Shown one piece after another: positions 23,251 to 33,418 of a stretch of DNA of 64,000 bases. The DNA comes from Cheiracanthium punctorium. Its lineage: Eukaryota; Arthropoda; Arachnida; Araneae; Cheiracanthiidae. Position 1 is the stretch's first letter. Each line of letters opens with the position of its first letter. Location of the stretch: NCBI GenBank assembly GCA_038373885.1, contig JAWZYV010014429.1, positions 186,001 through 250,000 of the forward strand. Reading direction: 5' to 3'. The notes under the pieces were generated by a model. It worked only from the letters and a program-made list of their open reading frames with translations. It did no database searches and was not told where the DNA came from. The translations under genes and the position numbers were made by a program.

Positions 23251-24390
23251 AAAATCTGGAGTGATTCCACTCGACTTTCCGAACACTTGATATTAACCAA
23301 TCGTTTAAATAAATTTCAATCAACTGAGTGTATTGGTAATTGATGTAAAGGTTGTCATGGAATTTATTATTCGCGGAAAAAATGTTAAAAAATCCAACAC
23401 CAGGGGTAAGGACGTATTTAAGGGGGGGGGGAAGTTCAGGGGTCCACCCCGCCCATGAAAAACATTATCTCTTTGGAGGGGATCCAAATGGTAAAAAAGG
23501 CAGTATTTTTCTCAAGAGGACACTATATCATTATCATTTTAGTTCAAAAATCAAAGATTTTGTGGGGGAGGGTTAGATTCCTGGAACACCCCTTAAATAC
23601 GTCCTTGCCCCTGGTGTTGAATTTTTAAACTTTTTTTTTTCCTCGGATAGTAAATTCCATGACCATCTTTACACAATTACCAGGTTTCATAGCATTTGGT
23701 CCAATAGTTTTCCTTTTCTGATCGTTTTAAAGTGGGAATTTATAATCACCCTGTGTAAGAATGACTTTTTGCAAGTCTGTGAACAAACTATTAGCTCTAC
23801 ATACACCAAAATTTTTGCAGGTCGTGAGACCGCGACCTATAATATACGTACCCAATTTAAGCTCAATCGAATGCACCCTATGGACACTAGCGCACTGAAG
23901 AATTTCCATCCATTAACTGTAATGTAAAAAAACATTCATTTGTTGCCCTATCCAAAAAACTATAAGTCCTATACACAGCAAAATCTATACATACATGCCC
24001 AATTTATATATGCCCAATATACATGCCCAATTTATGCTCAATCGAATGCACCGTTTAAACGCTAGTGCACTTATAAGAATTTCCGTCAATTGGCCATTAT
24101 GTAAAAGAAATATTTTACGCATCCCTGTAAAAAAACTATAAGTCTTATACACACCAAAATCAATACTGGCCTTGCAACGGTGGTTTATGATATATATTTC
24201 AGATTTGAGCTCAGTCGAATGCACTGCTTAGAAGCTATCGTGTTCACTCACATACGCACAAACACACACACGTACATACATACATCTCGTAAATAGCATA
24301 AATGAATTCAGAAGACCCCAAAACGTGTAAATTCACCAAAATTTCAAAGTCTTTCCTTACATGGTACATGTTCGGAAAGTAAAAAATAAA
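23251..24390 (-). repeat. 173-bp-unit repeat family, copy A (minus orientation)
   Basis: The copy starts with the family's end block (CCACTCGACTTTCCGAACAC, about 23269), is interrupted by a fold-back element (23335-23681), and continues with about three diverged units (CAATCGAATGCACC near 23866, 24042, 24213). It closes with the other end block, CTTTCCTTACATGGTACATG, at about 24352. Units here are much more diverged than in copy D (42380). Confidence 0.75.
23335..23681. mobile_element. Fold-back MITE inserted in repeat copy A
   Basis: Inverted arms of about 100 bp start GGTAATTG.TGTAAAG and include GTCATGGAATTTA and CAACACCAGGGG.AAGGACG. The loop is GC-rich (poly-G at 23421). No coding sequence. 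Confidence 0.8.
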
Positions 24391-25664
24391 TTCGCGTACA
24401 TTTATATGTATTTTGCGTACCAAAATACATATAAATTCGTCACTGATTCCGATGCCTTTACTAATTACTGTCATAAATGTAATATTTAGAATTAGTTAAT
24501 TGCAAACGTATTACATTTGAGTTCAAAAGCTATGAAATTTCAGGAGCGTCGAGTTTGCAAACATTAAACAAAATGAATCTTTAGAAGCGGCCATATGTCT
24601 AGTATACAGATATCCTGAAAATTATTGATTTGAAGAACTAAAACGATTTATGTAAACAGTTCTAAATTTCCGAGAATTTCATGTTGCCAACATAAAAACG
24701 AAACTTATATAAATTGTGGATTTTGGTTCTTTTGTTTCACTTTTTTTTCAAAAACATTCGATAAGAATTTTACAGTTAAATTTTTAAAATATAATAACTA
24801 AAAACTCTCATACTGACAATATTTAAAAACGTTTTCGGCTGATTTAAATATTCCTTTTCAACTGTAATTTAAAAATGAAAACAAGATATTTGAATGGATA
24901 TAGCTTCGGCGATTTTAATCAACCTGAAAAGCTATTAGTTGGTTGCAGAAACCTGAAATACGTCTTAATATTCTGCCATAAAAAGCCTTCCAGGCTTCAA
25001 TTTCACCAATATTTTTGCTATACGCGATTGTGTGACATTCCCGAAACTAACTTCCCTTCTCGGAAGGCATGTTATTAACTTTTAAATTATGTTTTGCCTT
25101 ATTTAAAATAATTTCTATAGTTCCATGAATAAACGCACCCTATATATACTATTACTGCGAATATTTACTAGTTTTACTTATCTACAGTAGTGAACTATGA
25201 ATTGGCATTTGAAATATAGCGAAAAATCGATCCATAATTTTGTGTAATCTGCAATTGGATCAAAACAAATTAGAACTTTGTTTTCATTTCAGTCCATATT
25301 TTGAGTCCATATTTTATCTTGTCCATATCTTATCTAGTCCATATTGTTCAGTCCATATTTTATCTTGTTTCATTTCAGTCCACATTTCAAATACCATATA
25401 TATACTTATGCCATTTAAAATTCCTTAAAAATATTGCATTTATTTAAAACAGATGTAAGTCCAATTACAGAATATACTATGCAGAACTCGTACTAATGGA
25501 CAGTTTGAAAAAATCTCGATGTTTATGAAATGTTATTTTATTTCCTATTAATGAACATATTTGTTTGCAGTTGACAACGACCGTAAATTCGACGTCATCC
25601 TCGCATATTTAATTAAATTGTGGATTTTGGATTTATAAACGTAAAATGATATCATCCAACTCCG
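24391..25664. other. AT-rich sequence, no gene seen
   Basis: A short tandem repeat of AGTCCATATTTTATCTTGTCC-like units lies at 25290-25385. Nothing else recognised. Confidence 0.5.
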
Positions 25665-26411
25665 CCTATAGGTGGCGCTGTAATACATATAAAAGCATTT
25701 AATTTGCTACATGGAAAACACGGACTTTGATTGGGGATCATCGACGTATTCTAAAAGAGCTAAACAAAATTAGGCTACAAAATGGTCCCGTGAGTCGTAA
25801 TCATTAAGTTTATGCTGTGAATTTGTAGTAGATTGGATCATGATTCGTCACTAGAGGGCACTTATGTAGCTAATCATTAAAAAAGTGTCCAGTATTTTCC
25901 CGTGAAAATACTGGACACTGGCGTGAAAACTGCTCACGCTATTTCGCTCTTCTGTTGCTAGCCGATGGCCATTCTATATACAAGTCCGTGATGGAAAACA
26001 ACTGGTATACTCACACTAGCATGCAGCAACTGACTGTTGGCTTCAATTTTCGAAGTTAGAAGATTGAATTTGCTTTCATTCTCTGCCTGATAGAATGCCA
26101 AGTAGTGCAGTTGCTTCAAACTTCTGTAGTGTTTTCCTAGGGTAAATGGAGGAGACATCGGACCTCTTCCTATGTACTTCATACGACAGAATTCTTATAG
26201 AGTTGCAACGGAGTTTTCCTAGTAGAATAATTTTACGAATATCAGTTTTCTTGCAGCGTAGGAATAATGTGCAGAAAAGTGACTACTGTGCAGCGTCCAA
26301 CTTTCCTTTATCCACAGAATATTTTTATAGACCTGTGCTATACAGCATATAATCTTTCAGGTTCTCAGAATATATAATTAACACCATTTGTGTTACAGCG
26401 CCACCTATTCA
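25665..26411. mobile_element. Inverted-repeat element, about 747 bp
   Basis: ATAGGTGGCGCTGTAA at the left end is mirrored by TTACAGCGCCACCTAT at the right. The interior carries a near-perfect hairpin at 25884-25919. No coding sequence; superfamily unknown. Confidence 0.6.
25884..25919. repeat. 16-bp perfect-stem hairpin
   Basis: AGTGTCCAGTATTTTC and its exact reverse complement are separated by CCGT. Confidence 0.85.
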
Positions 26412-27930
26412 TGAATTTTGGTCTTATTTTTTATTTAACTAGGGCCCAAGGCCCCTAGACTCGCTACGCTCGCTTTTCGTATGAGGCATTCGGTCCCTAA
26501 TAAGGCTTATTCGTAAATAGGGCATAATTTCAACAAACAAAACCCAGAGGTTGGATCAGATTGAATTTTACCGAGCTACACATTGCTTGGTTCTTGCATG
26601 TTGCTTGGGACATAAAAATTTAAACGTCGCACTATTTTTAATTATGTGAAACCCATGGAACACCTTGAGTATTAGTCCATTATTGGCGAATTTTCCTAAT
26701 TTGGTGACTTGCGTATATGTATAGTTAATATTTAACTGTAAGAAAACAATACTTCGTATGTTTTCTTTGATAAAAACTACGGAACAGCTAGGATAGCTTG
26801 CCACTAATGGCGACTTTTCATTATTTGGCGATTTATACATGCTCACAACCTATAACTACTGATCATTTAAGGTTCCCGGAAAACCGTTATCCATTTATTA
26901 CATAATCCTTTGCAGATTGGCGTATTTAGCACCATGAATTATATCATCTCGCCGCGCTGGCAAATATCCAAAGTGTTACTATAACTGCTATAATGTTCAG
27001 CAGAATGTAATGCATAGTTAACGCCACCAAATATTTCTACTGGTAGCAAATACTCCAGTTGGACCGAACCGGCTTTAAAATAATCTGCATTTTAATTATT
27101 TTTCATTTTCAAGATATTGGGTTCTAACATTTTTTAATTCGCGGTTTAGATTCATCCTGCTTGGAAAGATACCATTTTGTCAGATCGTAACTAATGCCAA
27201 GATGGCGCTTTTAAAGTCAGTTACAATTAGTTATTCTGTTTTGGAAAAACGAATAATCGCTAATTCTAAACTCCTGCTGTCTAAACGAACTTACTATTTG
27301 AAAGTTATCAACTTTGTGTAACACACTTTGAGTTATTTATTTCATGTACTCTTTAATTTGGCGTAAAAAGGGTGTAACTCTATATTATATTTGTCAATTT
27401 CATGCCATTCTACATACTTGGAATTGCTTTGTTGCAAAGGATGAATGATTTTATTCCAAATCTGGCAACCATTATGTTTTATTTTTTCAGTTTTTTATTA
27501 ATATCTTCTAAAATAATTCGATTTTCGAAATTTAAGTCAGCTTATCAGGTTCCTCGGAATTTTCCAAATCCGTGGACATGTTTCTCTAAATTCAAATCCC
27601 CACGGTTTAGGAGAAGATAGGCAAACAAACTACTGACAGCGCCAGCAGCGGCGACAGCGGCCTTTACTTTTTTTTAGAATAGAGAGATAAATGTCAAGCG
27701 CACCATTTGAGTTACCGGTAGTTCAAATTTTATCTTATTAACATCAACAGAACTCATTTTAGAAATGGGCAACGTTTTTCTATCCAACCCTTATAAAAGT
27801 TTAATGATAAGCATGCTGAAGTGTAATTAATAAATTGCGGTTTGGTAATTATTCAGAATGCAGTCTCTAAGACCTTGAACTTTTCGATTTATTAATTTAA
27901 AGTTATTTTCAGTTATCGGAGGAATTCTTT
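26412..27930. other. Intergenic sequence, no gene seen
   Basis: ATAATCCTTTGCAGATTGGC followed by ATCTCGCCG at 26905-26955 matches 1668-1720, so it is a piece of a dispersed repeat that also lies beside the first Helitron end. A GC-rich patch (CCAGCAGCGGCGACAGCGGC) is at 27643. Confidence 0.45.
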
Positions 27931-27933
27931 TAA

Positions 27934-28711
27934 TCCTTTAACGCGCAGTGTTCCCGCTCTGGGAACATCAAACTCTGACGTTTTTGACTGGTGCCAGTGA
28001 CGAAAAATAGATTTGATTTCTATAAAAATAGTTGCGAGTGACATAGCTCCACGAGAATCCTTTACTTTTTAGCACGTCATTTCCCGTAAAAAAATGGTAA
28101 AGATTATTTTTAACAGCACTGACATCTGCTGAGAAATGGAAGAATGCGAGAACAGCTGGATCGATTGCCCAACGCTGAAAAAAGGACAGCCGTTGCCGTC
28201 GCTCGACTTAACTACCAGCAAGATGGCGGACGATCGAAACGTTCATCGCGTGCCACACACGCGATGAACGTTTCGTGCACGCGATGAACGTTTCGATCGC
28301 GTTACGTAGTCGCGTTACGTTTCGATCGCGTTACGTAGCGTACGAACGATTCGATTACGTAGTGCTCGATTAGAAAGGATTTTTTAAAATTCTTTACCTA
28401 TGAGGGCAGGAGGTAAAATTTTTTTTACATATCACTCTTTGTTTCAAAGAAAAAGAGATCCACAAAATTCTTATTGTGGATTATGTAAGCGATACAAACA
28501 AGAAAATATGCTGGCTGTGCCCGTGCACAGCCAGCTGTCGTAAAAAAAAGGGTCTCTAGATCTGTGGATCTAGAGACCCCCTGTCTGATCAAAAAAGGGT
28601 CTCTAGATCGATGAACGTTTCGATCGTCCGCCAGCTTGCTGGTAGTTAAGTCGAGCGATGGCAACGGCTGCCCTTTTTTCAGCGTTGGGAAAGAGTTGCG
28701 ATTCAAAGGGT
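27934..28711. mobile_element. piggyBac-like fold-back element, copy 3, rearranged
   Basis: TTAA (27930-27933) is followed by TCCTTTAACGCGCAGTGTTC; the right end reads CAAAGGGTTCAA, a damaged TTAA. The centre is scrambled: GCGATGAACGTTTCG and CGTTACGT blocks are repeated at 28258-28340, and foreign AT-rich sequence (28370-28510) interrupts the hairpin. Confidence 0.8.
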
Positions 28712-29180
28712 TCAAATTACTCCAGACTGCACTCGGCAGAAACTGACACTTTCCTCCTTAATATCTCCAACCTTATCGTCCAACCTCATTCCAGACATGT
28801 CCAGTAATGATCAGGAGAGTCTCCCACCCGCATGTAGCAATAAAAACTCAGCAGTCACATTACATCGAGTGCCAGTCTTGGATTTGAAATGTCCGTCCGT
28901 GCACTTACGGCACTTCAGCTTCGAGATGACATTAGATTCTCGGGAGGTGCGAGGGCGTGTTAGCAAAAGGGGTGCTTAAGCCGTTAAAAGGTGCTTGAAT
29001 TAAGGCGGCGATCCATTTTCCCACTGATGGCTTTATGCCTTACATTTTCTACTATAAATATTTCGCGCCTGGGTGATATAATGACGAACTTGGAGATCTG
29101 GACGGCGGGTTGTATATAAAATGAACAATTTGATCTGAGTTATAGGATATTAGGTGTACTAGAAAGTAATGTCGTTTTTA
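28712..29180. other. Intergenic sequence, no gene seen
   Basis: Moderately GC-rich up to 28990, with an open frame (28797-28976) that I cannot link to any family. Confidence 0.4.
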
Positions 29181-30405
29181 CTTTCCGAATATGTACTATG
29201 TAAGGAAAGTATTGTAATTTCAACTTTGAGATTTTGATGTATTTACACGTTTAGAGGTCTTCTGGATTCACTTAAGTTATTTTCACGAGATGTATGTATG
29301 TGAGTGAACCTGGTAGCTCCTGAACGGTGCATTCAATTGCGCTCAAATTTGGTATATGTATTATAGAACACAGTCCCAAAACCGGTTTTGATTTTGGTGT
29401 GTTATGACTTATAGTTTTTTTTTTTTTTTTTTTTTTTTACAGGGCTTCAAAAAAGAATTCTTTTACATTGTGGCCTATGGACAGAAGTTCTTGAAAGTGC
29501 GTTAGCGTCTAAACGGTGCATTCGATAGAGCTCAAATTGGGTATGTGTATTATAGGTTACGGTCGCATGAACTGCATAAACTTTGGTGTGTGTAAAGCTG
29601 ATAGTTGGTTCACAGGGTTGCAAAAAATAATTCTTATACATTAAGGTGTATGGACGGAAATTTAAAGTGTGCCAGTGACTAAATTTTGTATTCGAATAAG
29701 TTCAAATTGCGTAGGTATATTATAGGTTACGTCATACAACCTATGCGGATTTTGGTATGCATACGGCTGGCTTATAGTTTTTGTACAGGGATAAAAATAT
29801 ATGATTTTATACAATTTGGCTTATAGATGCAAATTCTTGAGAGTATGCTAGCGTCAGCAGGGTGCATTTGATTGAGCTCAAATTAGGTACGCATACTGCA
29901 GATCACTGTTTTCAAGTCAGACATTGGCGCAACAGCCTCTCTGCGGGGGCAAGGCCTGCGCTACCCAACCGCGTCTTCGCGACCATGGGCTCTGGGGTGC
30001 GGATGCATATGCCTCGGCCAAATAGTCAGCCTGACGCGAAGCCCCCAATGTTTGACCCCAAGCAAGCTTGGTCCTCATTTTATCGACCCACTCAAGGGAT
30101 GAAAGGCTGAGTCGACCTTGCCCAGCCCGGGATCCGAACCCTGGACCTGTGGGGCGGCAGCGCGATGAGCTAATCATTACACCACTGTCTTACATACTGT
30201 AAATATTTTGGAGTGGTGTGGGGTTGAGAGTTTTTTACATGACTCCAAAAATGTTTTCTTATACATTGCGGCAGATACACTCAAAATATTTGAAGCACAC
30301 TAGCGTCTGAACACTATATCCAATTCAGTAGAATCAGATTTTTTCAAACGCTTGGTAAATATCAAGTCTTCAGAAAGTCGAGTGGAGTCATTCCAGTTTT
30401 TTTTT
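29181..30405 (+). repeat. 173-bp-unit repeat family, copy B (plus orientation)
   Basis: It starts with ACTTTCCGAATATGTACTATG (family end block) at about 29190, has diverged units whose GAGCTCAAATT-type anchors lie near 29341, 29530, 29699 and 29876, and ends with AGAAAGTCGAGTGGAGTC at about 30375. A poly-T tract lies at 29417-29438. A SINE interrupts it. Confidence 0.75.
29913..30187 (-). mobile_element. tRNA-derived SINE inserted in repeat copy B
   Basis: On the minus strand the head carries RNA polymerase III promoter boxes: an A-box-like TAGCTCATCGC (30172-30162) and a B-box-like GGTTCGGATCC (30140-30130) at tRNA-like spacing. The body contains CTCAGCCTTTCATCCCTT and GGGTCGATAAAATGAG, very like a conserved central domain I recall from cephalopod and other invertebrate SINEs. 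GC content is far above the surroundings. CATACTG-type sequence on both sides may be the target duplication. Confidence 0.8.
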
Positions 30406-30821
30406 AATATTAAATTTAAGCAAATAAATTCTCAAAGAAGTTTTTTTTAAATTTCAAGCAAGTTGAGCTTAACCATAGGAATCATGTTTGTTACATTTTA
30501 AAACAAGTATTTTATAGACATGTTTTGTCTTTCAAGGAAGACGGCCGCCTTTCCCCTTTTTCATATCTACCTTCCTTGGAGGTTGAATTTGAAAACGTTC
30601 TGAAACGGATTTTTAGGTATTCGCGAATTTTTTATTTTACAGACGGAATTTTATGGACGTCATTTTATTTCGACAAGTTGAACAGAGATACGTGCAAAGA
30701 ACACATCCTCCCCCATAAATTACGAATTTTGGTGCATGCTTCCCGCATCTGTCTTTAAAAAAAATTTAAAAAACCTCACACGCATGCCAAATTTTCTTAT
30801 TGGCTTCAGCACTTTAAAGTA

Positions 30822-32078
30822 TAGTGAAACTTCTATGAGCGACCACTTCTATTAAGCGACCTCCCTCTTCCAAAGACCAATTTTTTAAGACACCAATTTT
30901 TTACCCTATCTACTTCATGTTAAAAAGTCATCTAGGAGAGAGCACACAACCTTCTGTAAGCGATCGGTCCCGATTCCCTGTTCGAAAATTTTCTTGTATT
31001 TTTTCGGAACTAAAATAAACAAATGTCATGTTTCAAACCATACTTGCTCTACAGCAAATTGGCAGTACGTGCAGGTAGACGTACACATCACGAACAAATT
31101 TTGTAGGTTCGAGAAGAGATATGTCTAAGAAATGAGAGATTTTATTGTTGGAGCAGAGCATTGATGCGATCGAGTCACAAGAAAAAGGAATTTCAGAGAG
31201 TAAGTTATTGATTACTTCTGGTTATGGGAAAGTCCAAAAAGTAAATGGATTTTATTATGGAAAATACAGAATACACACACACACACACACACACACATGA
31301 AAAATATAAGGATTAATGCTATTTTGTCAGATGCAAAAAAAATCTGATGTGACTCCACTCGACTTTCAGAACACTTACGATTAAGATCATTACCAAGCAT
31401 TTAAATGAATTTTAATCGATGAATAATTCAAACATATATACCACATTGAAGCTCAATCGAATGCACCGTTTAAACGCTAGCGCACTTTCAAGAATTTCTC
31501 CTCATAGTCCATAATATAAAAGAAGTCTTTGTCGTAGCCCTGTAGAAAAACTCTATGCACATCAAAATCCATACCGGTCTTATGATGGTGGATTATAACA
31601 TATATACCCAATTTGAGCTCAATCGAATGCCCCGTTTAGGAGCTATAGTGTACATTCACATACACACAAACACACATACACACACATACATAGATACAGC
31701 TCGTAAAAATAGCATAAATGAATTCAGAAGACCTCAAAACGTGTAAATATGCCAAAATCTCGAAGTCGAATTTTTTCATGATTACAATACTTTCCTTACA
31801 TGGTACATGTTCGGAAAGTAGAAATAAAGTAGAGGGAGAAGTATTCTCCGAAAGAGAAAAAATAATGAAATAATCCGAAATTTCTAAATATTTTTTAAAA
31901 ATATGTTTGGATGATTACTTATGTATTAATATATACTTTCATAAATAACAAAACAAACAATATAATTAAGCGTGTTTTTCTTGTCTATCAAATGTTTATA
32001 CTTCTTTGAGCGACAACCTCTCTTAACACCGATTTTTCCCGGAACAAACAGTGGTCGCTGTAGAGAAGTTTCATTGAC
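30822..32078 (+). mobile_element. pogo/Tigger-like transposon relic, interrupted
   Basis: The left end reads GTGAAACTTCTATGAGCGACC and the right end is its inverted counterpart (GGTCGCTGTAGAGAAGTTTC), typical of pogo/Tigger ends. At about 31108-31200 there is the start of a CENP-B-type helix-turn-helix (E-I-L-L-L-E-Q-S-I-D-A-I-E then Q-E-K-G-I-S-E). The reading is cut off by copy C of the 173-bp family. The rest of the transposase is gone. Confidence 0.7.
31200..31830 (-). repeat. 173-bp-unit repeat family, copy C (minus orientation)
   Basis: Contains the end block CCACTCGACTTTCAGAACAC (31356), one to two units (CAATCGAATGC at 31456 and 31620), a CA-rich stretch near 31670 and the other end block CTTTCCTTACATGGTACATG at 31792. 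A pure (CA)n microsatellite at 31273-31296 lies at its edge. It interrupts the pogo-like element. Confidence 0.75.
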
Positions 32079-33418
32079 ATACGAAAAAAAGGGCAATAGT
32101 GTATTTATCATTTTAGAAATGCGTGTTACAGCAAAGAATTTTTTTGTCATCAAAATATATTCTATGTCGGTAATCACGCAGCATTATTATTCAGTTTGTG
32201 GGAATAAAATGTCGAACAGAATGAACCTATTTCTATCAATTACGAAATATTTTGTTAATTGATTTACCTTTCTTTTCTTCTTTGCTGTAACACTGTAAAC
32301 TAACAGAAATTATTAGGAAGTGAACTTTCAGACGGTATAAGAACATACTGGTGCTCTAGATGTCTAGATGCTTAATAATACAAAACAGGAGCAGGGCAGT
32401 AGCCAGTGGGGTGCACTTAGGGGCAGCGCGTCCATCTGAAAAAATTTTGACACTCCCCATTCCCCATCTCCAGGGAAAATTTTACTTTTACTTCACTCAC
32501 AATTTATAAAAATAGACAGATAAAGCGATTTGAAAAAATAAAAGAAAAGTTGAAGTAAAAGATCAATTTGTAAAAATTCGACATTTAAAAAAATTCTTAA
32601 ATCCTCTCTGACCACCACTGAAGTACGTACGGTATTAAACCAAGCTTTAAACACTTAATGATTATTGATGTTACATGACCGAAAAGAATATGTTGTCTTA
32701 CTTATATTTAACAGAGATACTGTTAAAAATCTCAGACTAGTGGATTTTCTTAACCGGTTTGTCAACATACACAAGCGAATGGTTCAGACTGTTGCTAGAG
32801 TGCATCGCATTTACTTTATTTCTAGTGTTAAAAAATAAAAAAATACTATAACTAAGTATTGATATTTAATACATTTTCACTCGTGAAATATCAAATTTAG
32901 AGTTTAGAACAGTGGGAGTATTTTCAAGAACATACTTAAAAAATTATTAAAAAAAATGTGTTGCATTACCGCATTGAATTTGTTCACCGAATTTTTAGTT
33001 ATGAAATTATCCTAATATCTTAATTATTGTCCATAATTTTAATGTGTTTTCAACTATTTCTTACAAGGTTGAAAAGTTTTTGCTACTTAAGTTTTCTATC
33101 TGTTCGTTCGTAATCTCTAACTGACGTAAGTAGAGGGTGTTTATAAATTTTTAGAATCATTTTGAGGCCCTGTAATTGATGTTCAAAATATAAAACTAAT
33201 TTTCAAATGTTCTATTGGATAGCCCCTTTTCTGGGCAATAATTCAACATCGCGATTTTCATGATAGAATGGTTTTTTAAAAATTTCAAGGGGTATTCAGT
33301 TTTATTCTTCTTGTACAATTTTCAAGAGTCTCTGTGTTTTCGGGTGCTCCTGTGAAAGAGCCATAAATGATGGAGATACTATTTTCGATGGAAAGCTTTA
33401 TTTTGAAATCCTTAATAA
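32079..33418. other. AT-rich intergenic sequence
   Basis: A fragment at 32395-32480 (CAGTAGCCAGTGGGGTGCAC) looks like part of a repeat also hinted at near 42180-42260. No gene seen. Confidence 0.45.

Noticed and set aside
30130..30180. Functional tRNA gene
   Set aside because: Only A- and B-box-like sequences are tRNA-like; the 5' and 3' acceptor stem halves do not pair, and the sequence continues into a SINE body.
30525..30758. Open frame of 77 codons after repeat copy B
   Set aside because: No recognisable domain, no splice context, AT-rich surroundings.
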